Assembly: GCF_963678975.1 (NCBI RefSeq)
Contig: NC_089275.1
Coordinates: forward strand, 15,443,220 to 15,507,219
DNA: 64,000 nt
Source of the DNA: Dysidea avara
Taxonomy: Eukaryota; Porifera; Demospongiae; Dictyoceratida; Dysideidae
Direction: 5' to 3'
Part shown: piece after piece, positions 1 to 12,007 of the stretch
Numbering within the stretch: the stretch's first letter is position 1
How the letters are laid out: the number at the start of each line of letters is the position of its first letter
Notes under the pieces: generated by a model
Databases searched by the model: none
Told to the model about the DNA's origin: nothing
The model's input: only the letters and a program-made list of their open reading frames with translations
Translations under genes and position numbers: made by a program

Positions 1-455
1 AAGTGGCACACAGCTATAGTTTAGGATGAATGTTTTAAAAAGCAAGACTACACACATTTATCATGATAGCATACAATTTTCTAAAAGGTAAAAGTTTAAA
101 ATTAAGTAAACATATTTTAATTACTAATTTTTCTTGCTATGTTCTCACTAATTCCAATGACTGTAAAATAATGTTCATCATAAAATTAGTATTAGTGAAG
201 TTAAAAAGAAATGCTTCAATACATACACATAACTGTGTATTAATACGCCCCAAATAAATAGCATGTATATTGTATATACTGTACAGTGATTGAATTTAAT
301 CCCTTTGTTACAAAAAATTGTGCATAATTGTGTAACAGTGTAATGGGTGTATACAGTAATATCAATATTGATCATTGGACATAGTAACATATTTCCTTTC
401 CAAGTATTTTCTCCATACCATAACAGCACATTTAACCATGAAAATGTAAATCATC
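1..455. other. AT-rich flank upstream of secreted-gene copy 1
   Basis: No gene recognised. Positions about 380-436 match about 11815-11870 upstream of copy 3, so the duplicated unit extends past the promoter in these two copies. The short ORFs here show no protein features. Confidence 0.6.
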
Positions 456-514
456 AAAGTGTGATATTCTCTGAAATTCTTCACATCAATAATCATTTAG
501 GTAGTTAGTAATGA

Positions 515-522
515 TATAAAAA
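515..522 (+). promoter_or_regulatory. TATA box of secreted-gene copy 1
   Basis: TATAAAAA lies 81 bp upstream of the ATG. The same box in the same context (GTAGTTAGTAAT just upstream) recurs at 6859 and 11918, 90 bp before the ATGs of copies 2 and 3. Conservation across the three copies supports a core promoter. Confidence 0.65.
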
Positions 523-595
523 CTGTTACAGTTTGTACTCACTTCACTTCAACTAATCATTACTTATCAGTGATAAACTTAGAAAATAATTTACA

Positions 596-1341
596 ATGAA
601 GATCTTCTCACTGGCTATTGGATGTTTCTTCATCATTAGCACTCTGCACTCTTCCTCTTCAGCTGCTCCTACTCTACAACTACAACAACATCAAGCTCCT
701 CTTTCACATGTTAAACGAAATCAAGATGACAGAAATGCTTTATTCATTGCATATAGTTGTCGGATAATGACAACAATTAACATTGTCAGAGATAAACTTG
801 CTGTAAGTTCAACACAGACACTATGTTAAATACATATTTATGTATATTGTTCTGTTACAGTCTATGCCTGTAGAGCAATGTGCTAGGGGACTATTATCTA
901 CACTTCAAGGTGGACTTCTAACACGTTACCAACAGCTCGATGCACCTCAGTGTACTAATATTACACACATTAATGCTTTCCTATTCAAACTAGTGTTCAT
1001 GACAAATGATCCTCAAACATGAGACATCCTTTATCACTTACAAGTGGCAACAGCTAATCTTAATCATATTCATGTGAGTTGAAACCAAACCCTCTACATT
1101 ATCATGTGCAGTGTTTATATGATGTTTTGTGTTTGTTACACAGCTGGATCTAACAGGAGAGTACTGTCCAACTTTCACTTTCAATGAATATTTACAAATA
1201 TATAGACACATGGACCAAGTGTTCCATAATCCAGACAGTTTGTACTGCATACTCACCTCCCTAAACCACCACCTTCTTCCACTGTTAACAAATGAAGATC
1301 GTGGAGTTACCATTACTGAAATACCACAATGTCCAAGTTGA
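596..1341 (+). pseudogene. Small secreted protein, tandem copy 1 (nonsense mutation in exon 2)
   Basis: Three exons: 596-802, 861-1073 and 1144-1341, all introns phase 0 with GTAAGT/GTGAGT donors and TTACAG/ACACAG acceptors (58 and 70 bp). The frame would encode 205 residues: a hydrophobic signal peptide (about residues 1-23), a Lys-Arg site at 40-41, then a mature part with six cysteines and one N-glycosylation sequon (NIT at 102). Codon 123 is TGA at 1020-1022 where copies 2 and 3 have CGA (Arg), so the product would stop at 122 residues. ATTAAA at 1443-1448 is a likely poly(A) signal, also placed after copies 2 and 3. Function not recognised. It could still be expressed as a truncated protein. 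Confidence 0.75.
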
Positions 1342-2739
1342 AAATTGAATACTGCATGTATGGATTATGGAATCTGATATGGACATGGTTTACTAAAATA
1401 TATTGTGTATCATGAATGTAAATTAATTGTGTTGTATAGAAAATTAAAGTTATAAATTATTTTGAGCAAATAGCTATTGCAGGTGGGGAGGTGAGATAAT
1501 GCCAGCACAATTTTATAAATATTAGGTACGAGTATGAAGTAAGAAAATCTACTGTTTGCACTGTTTCATTAAGAAACTCTGAAAAAAGTCATGATACGCA
1601 TGAACACTACCTGGTGATCAAGGTATCATAACGCTTCCATTATTATCATGGCAATTACTCTATACATTTCTTACCCTTAGATGTCATGCAACTGACAGCT
1701 TGAGGGGCTCTACTATATTCATACTGTACACAACATGTATCACACGTAACACAGAGATAGATACACTTAATAATTAGTGAAGTGTTATAAGACATGAAGC
1801 TTCATTGAAGTATTTGACTATGTAATTTCAGGAAGACTGCCACTTTTGATCAATGCTTTTTCCAAATGTTTTAATATAACAGTCAACCACTATCAGACAC
1901 ATTGTGTGTATTTCATTTAAAAGGCTCTAGCTAAAATAATTTATTCGTAACAATACAGTGAGAATGGTCTATTATCTCAAGCCTTCTGTATAATGATCTG
2001 AAGGGGGCATGTCCCCTGACCCACATAATGGCATACAAGTCCATATCTTCTGTATTTAATCAAGTTCCATTGTGTAATTTCATGTACAAAACTTCCATAC
2101 CCTCGACTCTCTAGTCTACTGCATCACACTTGCCAAGAGTATAAAAGTCATGTTCTCCTTGGCTTTTCTTAAGTTGCTTATGTAGTGTAATTCCGTGACT
2201 CTCCTTAAAAAGCTTGTCTTTACCACTTTAACCCAGTTTGCAGCTCTGGTGCACTTTCAGCTACAGTTATGTTGATGATATAAAAATAAAGTATACAAGA
2301 TGGAACAAATTGTATAATGCTGTATGTGCTATAGCTTATACATGCTTCAGTTTAGCATTATAAAATCTATGATCACCTAGTTCTAACTTGCTAATAATGT
2401 CTTTAGATTGTACACGAGCTACTGTCCCTGAGAGCACTGAATATTATACAATAATAGCTTTATAAACATTAATTTTAAGGAAGTTTCAATGAAGCAACCA
2501 CAATGTCATCTAGTTTTATAACATGGCTTTGTAACATAATATAGTTTCATTGTATCTTTTGTGAATATAATAAGTATACACAACCTTTAAATTTTATGCA
2601 GTATAGTCTTTGTACACAATAATAACAAATTGAAGAACAGGATTATACTTGGTAACAGAATGCATTAAATGCAGTACTGATAGTGATCTATATCACTAGA
2701 GTCATGTGTATGGAGTTACAATCTTCACCTGAAAATTAT
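1342..2739. repeat. Duplicated 3' flank of copy 1
   Basis: About 1342-2270 aligns by eye with 7695-8730 downstream of copy 2, with many small indels. Shared landmarks are the run around 1570 and 7920 and the CTCTCCTTGGCTT stretch near 2154 and 8695. It is part of the segmental duplication; no gene is seen. 2270-2739 holds nothing recognised. Confidence 0.6.
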
Positions 2740-3440
2740 TATCTCAATCTGAATGTGACCAGTTTCCGGAAACTTCAGAAACTTCCCTGGAGCCGCCCCT
2801 GGGACCACCCCAGGATTCACTACTGAGCTATGTATTAATGTCATATTTTGATCATGTTACTGAATTAGAACATATCATTATGTTTAAACTACACAAAATG
2901 ATTATTTTTATTTATTTATTTATTTTATTTATTAAGGCTTTACAGCACAAGTGCTGAAGGTCCAAGTGCTGAAGATCTGTAGAACACCTGGTCCTACAGC
3001 GAGTCCTACAGCCTGTTTAAAGTTGTTACATAAAGTGTGTTTGAACAAGTTGATGTTGTGCTACTTCTAAAAACCAGGCGCCATGGAGCTAGCTAACTCA
3101 TCTGGAATTAACTATAGACAGTATATGAATCAACCGACTATGTATTACTATTTTAAACTCGTATTTAGTAATTCATGGCTATTTATGGCTATGTACATAG
3201 CTTGCTACACTGCTGCTCTGGCTGAAGATTGTGATTGCTTTATTAGAGTGATTGACTGCTCTATTAGAGCATCTCAATCTGAACATGACCAGTTTCCGGA
3301 AACCTCAGAAACTTCCCTGGAGCTACCCCTGGAACCACCCAAGGATTCACTACTGAGCTATGTATTAATGTGTTATTTTGATCATGTTACTGAATTAGAA
3401 CATATCATTATGTTTATACTACACAAAATGATTATCATTC
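2740..3440. repeat. 165-bp direct duplication split by a retroelement tail
   Basis: About 2740-2905 and 3270-3435 are near-identical, sharing GACCAGTTTCCGGAAAC and the following ~130 bp. Between them, 2905-3080 starts with a TTTATTTATT run and a GCTTTACAGCACAAGTGC stretch, which looks like an antisense 3' retroelement tail. A 146-codon frame across the second copy (3083-3523) is probably chance. Confidence 0.6.
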
Positions 3441-3512
3441 TTGGACCAACACATCAACTGGTCACTAACTTGATATTGTTATCAAAACAAGTTACAAGTG
3501 AATGGACAAGTG

Positions 3513-4560
3513 TAGTAAAGTAGTAAACACTCAGTATAGGATAAATAATACAATTCTTGTGTATCAACTATTGTGTGGAACAAGGAAGGAAATTCTGTGT
3601 TGTGATCTCACCAACTGACCATTAAATCCCTAATCCCATTCTATCCATAATTAATGAAATAACCATTTTTCAGGAAAATGTTCACTAGCTACAAATTCAT
3701 GCACAGAATATCCCAACAATTTGGTGTGTGAAAAAGAAAGTAACTCACTGGTACTATAGCTTGTCTTCATGAAGCATCCTGGCTGGACAGTTATTATACA
3801 TTAATTATAATCTAAACAAGTTACAAGTGAGTGAACAAAAAATATTTTTAACTAACCAATTAGTTTATTAATGTTTGGTGATGTATGCAATTTCTTGTTA
3901 AAGCGGGTAATGTATACTTCCCACTTTTTGGAAGAAGAAGATTCCAAAATCCAAATCAGAATTTAACATGCTGTCATAACCTGTGGATTATTAGGCCACA
4001 TAAACTTAATTATTAGATTCATTTCTCATCCACATCCGCATAACCATTTTTCTTACCTCATCAAGGATTTTTTGCACAACTGGTGGCTAAGGGAGGCCAA
4101 TTAGCACCTTTTATAGTTGGTACCTTGCTAAAGTAGTCTTTTAAAAGTGCATTTTGAGTCATTTTTAGCTAGCTAATTCAGCTATCTAGTTAGTAGAAGT
4201 AAAATAAAAATCTTCCCTCCTGCACTGCTATAAATTTGAGTACAGGAGGATGAGAAACTAATAAATAAGCTTATGTAGCCTTATGGATGTTTAGTGACTA
4301 AATATGGTAAGTACTGTACACATGTTAATACACAGTTACATGTGTACGTACTTCAAACATGATGAGTAGGATATCAAACTGCAAAGTTGACAAAAGTTCA
4401 AAGCTCCAAATATCTTGCACCATGCACTCAAAATGTATGATGGACTGGTCTGTAGTATAAAGCTTAGAACTAATAAGTAGTAGTACCATAGTTTTGTACA
4501 GAATTTAAAAAAAAATAGTAACAATTGTTTCTCCAAGTTTCATACTATTTCCTCAACATA
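3513..4560. repeat. Segmental duplicate of 10697-11720
   Basis: Both blocks begin in GTAAACACTCAGTATAGG context and keep colinear similarity for about 1 kb, including GTGTGGAACAAGGAAGG and the stretch around 4290-4340 against 11480-11530. The other copy lies upstream of secreted-gene copy 3, so the repeated unit covers more than the gene. A ~250-bp stretch unique to the second copy (about 10900-11150) interrupts it. Confidence 0.65.
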
Positions 4561-5026
4561 TACTGCACAACAATTATCCCTCTTCCCACATAGTACCACA
4601 TATGTATGTCCAACTTATTTTAACAAAACTAGAACTACTCAGCTTGGAAATACCCATAAGAGCTCTTAAAATCCTTTAACTATATTTTGGCTAATATAGT
4701 TAGGATTGCTAAAGAAAATGCACACATCAACATCATCTGGGTGTCATAATGACTTATTTTACATGACATTCTACCAATCAGTTGTTTGTAATGAGACAAT
4801 TATGATATATAAATACAGTAAAATACCTGTAAGGTTATCACTTAAAACTATGGACCATTCATGTACCATCATCAGTATGTGTACTATTATAAACAATAGT
4901 CCCGTAGGTACTGAATTGTTTAGCATTGTTCAGTTAAGACTAATACAGTTTTGTTATTGACAAGATAATCGCCTATGCAAGCCTCCAGGATCTTTCTACA
5001 CTACTACTAGTTCATTCAGAACTCAC
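4561..5026. other. Intergenic, nothing recognised
   Basis: AT-rich sequence with no convincing exon, RNA gene or repeat boundary. It might hold a downstream exon of the minus-strand gene at 5027-6236, but none with good splice sites was found. Confidence 0.4.
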
Positions 5027-6236
5027 CTCCTCTTCACTTCCTACCAATTGACATACTAACACTGTTGCTATGATAATAACTAGACTGGATGATTGATCAG
5101 CAAATTCTGGATCATTGACAAGATGAATTATTTCTCTCAACTCTCAAAGGTAACTTCAGATTACATAGTTACAGTAAAATCTCACTTACATGGCTAGCAC
5201 TTCTGCAATAGGTAACTGACCTCATCACATTAAACACAACCAATAGGTCCAAAACATAGTAAGACATGCTTCATTAATAAGACCATCTCAATAGGTGCCC
5301 TATTAATGTGGTTTAAATGTACTGATAAAAAGAATGATCAAACTGTAGCTAGTGGAACATTGTTAAAGAGAAGTAGACTACTTGTCATGGAAAAGCTAAT
5401 AGAACCTGGGTACAGTTACTAAAGTTGAGCATTGGAAATTATGTACTAAGAATTCTGTAAAATTATTGATAATCATTTCAGGCAAAATTGTCCAATATAT
5501 AAACAACTACAGTAGTGTGCTAAAGATATAAAGATATGAATAATTGGAGCAATATAATAATATTGACAACCCCTATAGCATCATGCAATCAATGTTCACT
5601 GCAGTTACAACATTTATCTCACCTCATTACTTGTACTGAATATCAGAGCAATACAATAAGTAAACTTCAACAATCTAAAAGTAAAAACAATGTATACATA
5701 TTATTGTGCCTGTTATGAAAATGTGCATATCTTTACCTGTCCCCTCTTCTTCTCTATCTTGGCATGCTTTGCCATTAGCCAGACACAAGATGCCTCATCA
5801 ACCAATCCCTAACAGAGACACAACAATACGATAAGCACAACACTGAAGCATACAGAATGACCCTTCACACTAGAAGATACACATCACAACAGAAACTGGG
5901 TTACCAATCCAACTGCTCTTTAGTGTTTTTAATGCAATGGATATTATATGACTGTTCTATTAGAGTAGCTTTAGAGGAATCCTTAAAAGTGACTACTCTA
6001 TTAGAAATATTCCACAAGCAGATGTGTGCTACATATGTGTACAACAGTAGATTTTTAGAGTGTGACCACACAACTTCAAGTGCTAAAACATTTAGGTACA
6101 TATAATACACACTTTGGTTATTAGAGTGCCGTATTAAGAAGAAGTGATAGTCATCACACGATTCCCTCATCAGATTGGTACTGCTACAGAAAATCTTATC
6201 CTCATCAGGAATGCTGACATAACATGGCTCTGGGTA
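5027..6236 (-). CDS. Uncharacterised minus-strand gene, three candidate exons
   Basis: Candidate exons with GT-AG sites: 6236-6111 (reads YPEPCYVSIPDEDKIF...), 5808-5737 (24 codons, GLVDEASCVWLMAKHAKIEK...; acceptor CTGTTAG, donor GTAAAG) and about 5137-5027 (REIIHLVNDPEFADQSSS..., donor GTGAGT). The middle exon is open only in phase 0 and is the best supported. Codon content looks protein-like, unlike the surrounding AT-rich sequence. I do not recognise the family; the third exon faintly resembles an armadillo-type helix pair. Both ends are missing and the first exon's donor is weak, so the model is tentative. Confidence 0.35.
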
Positions 6237-6790
6237 CTGTGAACAAGCAATTAAATTAAATAAATACAGTCTGAAAGTGTTTTAAGAAATTACAGCCAAC
6301 AAATATATACTCTAAAAGTACATAAAGTTTGTCCAAACTCAGAGAATAAATAGTGTCATTACTACTTGTGAAAACAATGGTTTCAAACCAAGTAATCAAT
6401 AAAACTGTGTAAAAAGCACTTTTTATAAGTCTAAACAGCTTCCCCATAATAGTCCATAGTATTCCAATTATCTATTACAACTACACTGCATGTTCATTTA
6501 CACTCAAGATGTACAGGTGGAGAGTGTACACTGTTTAACTTTCTGTGTACACATACTAATTGTTCATAGTACTAATTGCTGATTTTTAAATATTTAAAAA
6601 GTTGCAAAAAAGTACATACATTGTGCTATCCACATGCATGTCTTCAAGTCTTCACACATCACAAATTTGATGACTAGGTGCTGTACAATTTTGTAAATAA
6701 CTCTAACAGTAAAATTAATGTTGTTTGTGACAGCCTAATGGTGGATCTATGATAAATACACATACTAGTGGATCTTTCCTTTCTAAGTAT
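6237..6790. other. Intergenic, nothing recognised
   Basis: AT-rich sequence between the putative minus-strand gene and the promoter of secreted-gene copy 2. Similarity to the other copies' upstream regions starts at about 6800. Confidence 0.4.
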
Positions 6791-6858
6791 GAATCACACT
6801 TCATGTAATATTCTCTGAAATTCTTCACATGAATGATCATTTAGGTAGTTAGTAATAG

Positions 6859-6866
6859 TATAAAAA
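6859..6866 (+). promoter_or_regulatory. TATA box of secreted-gene copy 2
   Basis: TATAAAAA 90 bp before the ATG, in the same flanking sequence as copies 1 and 3. Confidence 0.6.
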
Positions 6867-6948
6867 CCATTAGAGTTTGTACTCACTTCACTTCAACTAA
6901 TCATTACTTATCAATGATAAACTTAGTGACATTATAAGATAATTTACA

Positions 6949-7694
6949 ATGAAGATCTTCTCACTGGCTATTGGATGTTTCTTGATCATTAGCACTGTGC
7001 ACTCTTGCTCTTCAGCTGCCCCTACTCTACAACTACAACAACTTCAAGCTCCTCTTTCACACGTTAAATGAAATCAAGATGACAGAAATGCTTTATTCAT
7101 TGCATATAGTTGTCGGATTATGACAACAATTGACATTGTCAGAGATAAACTTGCTGTAAGTTCAACACAGACACTATGTTAAATACATATTTATGTATAT
7201 TGTTCTGTTACAGTCTATGCCTGAAGACCGATGTGCTAGGGGACCATTATTTACACTTCCAGGTGGACTTCTAACACGTTACCAACAGCTCGATGCACCT
7301 CAGTGTACTAATATTACACACATTAATGCTTTCCTATTCAAACTAGTCTTCATGACAAATGATCCTCAAACACGAGAAATCCTTTATTACTTACAAGTGG
7401 CAACAGCTAATCTTAATCATATTCATGTGAGTTGAAACCAAACCCTCTACATTAACATGTGCAGTGTTTATATGATGTTTTGTGTTTGTTACACAGCTGG
7501 ATTTAACAGGAGTGTATTGTCCAACTTTCACTTTCACTGAACATTTACAAATATATAGACACATGGGCCAAGTGTTCCATAATCCAGACAGTTTGTACTG
7601 CATACTCACCTCCCTAAACCATCATCTTCGTTCACTGTTAACAAATGAAGATCGTGGAGTTACCATTACTGAAATACCACAATGTCCAAGTTGA
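6949..7694 (+). pseudogene. Small secreted protein, tandem copy 2 (nonsense mutation in exon 1)
   Basis: Exons 6949-7155, 7214-7426 and 7497-7694 match copy 1 in length and splice phase. Codon 41 is TGA at 7069-7071 where copies 1 and 3 have CGA; this removes the Arg of the Lys-Arg site just after the signal/propeptide region, leaving a 40-residue product. Exons 2 and 3 remain open. Private changes include L17V, S20C and H32L. The promoter and an ATTAAA signal (7802-7807) are retained, so decay is recent. Confidence 0.75.
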
Positions 7695-8730
7695 AACTTG
7701 AATACTGCATGTATGAATTATGGAATCTGATATGGACATGATTTACTAAAATAATATATTGTGTATCATGGATGTACATTAATTTTTGTGTTGTATAAGA
7801 AATTAAAGGTATAATATGAACAAAATAGCTGTAGCTGTTGCAGGTTGGGATGCGATCATAATACTGAAATAATTTTTAAAAATAACAGATACATGGAGAT
7901 ATGCAGTAGAAAATTCTGCTGTTTGCACTGTTTCATTAAGAAACTCTAATAACAAAGTGACAATTCTAATACAAGTTATACTAAGCAGTCAGGTAGACAG
8001 ATCATTAATAATGGTATAATATACCAATATATTTTATGTACATTAGAGGATGTTTCAAAACTATCTATATATGTTATGCTAACGTGTTTATAATTGTACT
8101 CCATTGAACAAAATTGTAGAGAAGCCATGATATGCATGAACACTACCTGGTGATCAGGTTATCATAACACTTCCATTATACTTGTTGTCATGGCAATTCT
8201 TACTCTTAGATGTCATGCACCTGACAGCTTGGGGTTCTACTATATGGGGTTCTACTAGTAAATTTTATTACTGTACACAACTTATATAACACATAACACA
8301 GAGATAGATAGTGAAGTAAGATTGTTATAAAACAGATAAAGTGCAACTTTTTCTGAAGCATCGTTGAAGTATTAGACTAATTTCAGAAGGACTGCCACTC
8401 TTCCGGTCCATTGTTATTATCAATGTTTGTACTAAATACTCTAATATAACAGTCAACCACTATATATCAGTCTGTATTTCTTTTTAAAAGCTTTAGCTAA
8501 TATAATTTATTTGTAACAATACAGTGAGAACAGTGTCTCAGACTTTCTGTATAATAATCTGAAATATTCCTGGGGGCATGTCTTCTGTATTTTCACATTC
8601 CATTGTGTAATTTCATTTACAAAAGTGCTGTACCCTTTCTTCTCTAGCCTGCTGCATCACACCTGCCAAGATTATAAGGATCAGAAAAGCCATGCTCTCC
8701 TTGGCTTAGTTTTCTTAATTAAGTTGCTTA
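7695..8730. repeat. Duplicated 3' flank of copy 2
   Basis: Aligns with 1342-2270 downstream of copy 1 with indels. A ~150-bp stretch at about 7950-8110 has no counterpart in copy 1. No gene seen. Confidence 0.55.
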
Positions 8731-9480
8731 TGCAGCGTAAGCAATCTGGTGGTGGCTTATGCAGCACAGGCCAGTACCAGGGCATGACCTTGACATGTTA
8801 CAACATGTTTAAAATATAGACCAATGTAAAGTTAATTGACATCTTACTAGTGTAGTTGGATGGTGTGTTCAATGAGCCACTTGTGACTTGATCATTCAAA
8901 TAATTATAGACATTTTGAGGCAATTTATAACAATCCTATGTTACAGACTGTTTCATGGATTAACAAGGTACAACATAAACTCTGCTTTCAAAGGAATGAA
9001 CAAGAAGTGTAAGCATGTCTGACAAGCATTGTAGCCATCCAAACAAGCAGTATATAGATGTAGTTTGTTGCCCCAACAACAAACAAAAGTTAACAGGCTA
9101 CCTTCCATTGGGTAGGCTGTCTGGATGGATCAAGAAGTGTGACCATCTGTTACCTGGTCAACTAAGTGCACGTCATAATTAAATTCTACAAGCTTAATAT
9201 AGTAACAGGTCAGGTTTTGCATGCTCATCATAATTGTTATTGTCACACTATGATGGTTTGGTGCTTGACCAGAATTAATGAACCTCAAATATTCCTATTC
9301 CTCAGGCGATAGTGGACCTAAACTTGTGAAATCAGCAATATTGATTTACATATCATTGTGTATGTATTCTATACTATACACTTGTTACTGATACTCTGCA
9401 GTGCTGTCGCCATAGCAATTAGTGTATGCTTGCTGTATATATATTTATATACTTTAGTTATTTAGCACATTTTATCATTT
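8731..9480. other. Intergenic, nothing recognised
   Basis: AT-rich, no gene or repeat boundary seen. Confidence 0.4.
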
Positions 9481-9486
9481 CTTGTG

Positions 9487-9541
<55 letters not shown>
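9481..9541. repeat. (TG)n microsatellite
   Basis: About 60 bp of TG dinucleotides broken by a few TTTG steps. Confidence 0.9.
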
Positions 9542-9639
9542 TATTAAGTGTTTATCCAACTACTTTGGGCGCATATTGCTGAACAATTAAAGTAAATATA
9601 TACCCAGTCTAAAATAACTGTATGTGTTATCACTGAATG

Positions 9640-9860
9640 CTAAATGTCATTAAAATTGATGTGTCGCAACTAAATGTGCTGATCTTTGTTGCAATGTTGC
9701 TGCTGAATATTGTTACTGAATGTAGCTGCTGCTGAATATCATAGCGTCTGTGTGCAGTAAAGTCTGTGCAGCGACTGTTGTAATGTTTGTTGCGCTTGAA
9801 TGTTGTAATGCTTGTTGCGACTAAATGTTTGTAATGTCACTCACAGTTAGCTGAATGTGC
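9640..9860. repeat. Degenerate GTTGC/CTGAATGTT repeat tract
   Basis: Short imperfect reiterations of TGTTGCNNCTGAATGTTG-like words. No reading frame of note. 9860-10324 holds nothing recognised. Confidence 0.45.
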
Positions 9861-10324
9861 ATGAAGCACAGGGAAGTTATACATGTGTGCAAGCGTTTGC
9901 AATGCAGAATATGCAGTGTCATAATGTCCGGTATCAGTACTGTTGGGTGTAAGTAATGCTGGATATGTAGTAAGTGAAGTTAACTGTGACAGTGATAACA
10001 CATGTACATTTTCTACCCAAGCTGATGCATCCTATCTCAGTTTCCCTACCTCCCCCAAAGAGTTGTATGTATATTTGCATATGTATGCGTGTCTGTATAG
10101 TGATGTGTTGTTGTAATATGTTGTGGTCACATACTGTAATGTTATAGAGCTCAGTACGGTGGAAGGGTGGTTTGTGTAGGAAAGCCTGCAGTAATGTGTC
10201 GTGGTATGAATGTTTGTATGTACTCAAGGTAGCACGTTAAATTTTAGACAATTTTATGCATTTCCAGCACCTTTTAAAGTTTCCACACTTATTATCATCT
10301 TTATGACAACTTGATGTTTACAAC

Positions 10325-10530
10325 AGTTAGTCAACCAACATCAAACTTGATTAAACTCTGTGGAAATTCTTTATTCCACATAGTAGGACAGATATTGACC
10401 AAACAACAGTTCTTATAATCCTGTATATTTTGCCTAGTTAGCAGATATAGTTAGGATTGCTACACACATTCACTGCTACTAGCTAACTATATTGTATAAT
10501 CTTCTGTTTATTGATTATAATGAGGATGTA
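10325..10530. repeat. Dispersed repeat shared with 27865-28065
   Basis: Both copies share GTGGAAATTCTTTAT, CACATAGTAGGACAGA and TTGTATATTTTGCCTAGTTA in order over ~200 bp. In the second copy it follows a LINE reverse-transcriptase tail, so it is probably that LINE's 3' region. Confidence 0.6.
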
Positions 10531-10696
10531 TCCTCCTGATCTTCAATCTCATGAGTGCATGTGGGATTATTACAAGGAAAGTTATCTCTATTTTTTTACA
10601 GGTATTCACTGAAAGGCTGTTAGATCAATCTTGCGTGCTATGTTATATTTTGCAGTCAACTACTTGCCATTAACGAGTTATAAATGAATGAACAGG

Positions 10697-11720
10697 TGTA
10701 GTAAACTAGTAAACACTCAGTATAGGATAAATAATACAATTCTTGTGTATCAACTATTGTGTGGAACAAGGAAGGAAATTCTGTGTTGTGATCTCATCAA
10801 CTAACCATTAGATCCCTAATCCCATTCTATCCATAATTAATCAAATAACCATTTTCAAGAAAAACTTCACTGGCTACACATTCATGCACAGAATATCCCA
10901 GCACAAAATGTACAATATATTTTTAAAGCCACATATTCTAGCTCCTGTCACAGTGCTGCAGCTGCACAAATTGAAAGATTTTCATAATGTTTTCTATGAA
11001 TTTATCTTAACGAAACATAAAAACTATACAAACACAAACATTATTTTTCTTGCTACTTCAATTTACTGTATGCACAGTATAGCTATGTACGTAGTAGTGA
11101 TATTTCTAACCACATCTGCTAACAGAACCAAAAAAGGCTAAGAGGTACTTACTAAGACTTAAAGTGTGGGATCTGGTGTGTGAAAAAGACAGTAACTCAC
11201 CGGTACTATCTTGTCTTCATGGAACATCCTGACTAGACAGTTATTATACATTAATTATAATCTAAACAAGTTACAAGTGAGTGAACAAAAACTATTTGTA
11301 GCTAACCAATATGTTTATTAATGTTTGGTGATGTATAATGTCTTGTTCAAGCTGGTAATGTATACTTCCTACTGTTTGGAAGAAGAAGATTCCAAAATCC
11401 AATCAAAATTTGACGAACTCTCATAACCAGTAGATTATCATGATATCCTTATATGGTATCCCTTAATGAATGCCTTAATGACTAAATATGGTAAGTATTG
11501 TACACATGTTAATACACAGTTACATGTGTACTTCAAACATGATGTAGTAGGATATCAAACTGTAAAGTTAACAAAAGTAATATCTTGCACCACTCAAAAT
11601 ATTTATGATGGACTGGTCTGCAGTAGTATAAAGCTCAGAACCATGCATGATTGTGCAAAATTACATAATACAAAAATAATGTACCAATTGCTTCTCCAGG
11701 TTTTCATGCATTATTTCCTC
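10697..11720. repeat. Segmental duplicate of 3513-4560
   Basis: See the partner block. It ends about 90 bp before the upstream flank of secreted-gene copy 3. Confidence 0.65.
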
Positions 11721-11917
11721 AAGCATTTGTAACTAACAGCTCATTGTTTTGAAAAGTTTCAAATCAACCACTAGGTACAGTGTGTACAATATACATGTTA
11801 CAGTAGTTATTTATGACACGTTAACATATTTCCTTTCCAAGTATTTTCTCCATAACATCACGTTTAATGTTCCCTGAAATTCTTCACATCAATGATCATT
11901 TAGGTAGTTAGTAATAG

Positions 11918-11925
11918 TATAAAAA
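11918..11925 (+). promoter_or_regulatory. TATA box of secreted-gene copy 3
   Basis: TATAAAAA 90 bp before the ATG of the intact copy, in the flank shared by all three copies. Confidence 0.65.
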
Positions 11926-12007
11926 CCATTAGAGTTTGTACTCACTTCACTTCAACTAATCATTACATATCAGTGATAAACTTGTTAACATTATAAGATA
12001 ATTTACA

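Noticed and set aside
3083-3523. 146-codon plus-strand frame
   Set aside because: Most of it covers a 165-bp direct duplication and a dispersed CTCTATTAGAG motif; no domain or splice support.
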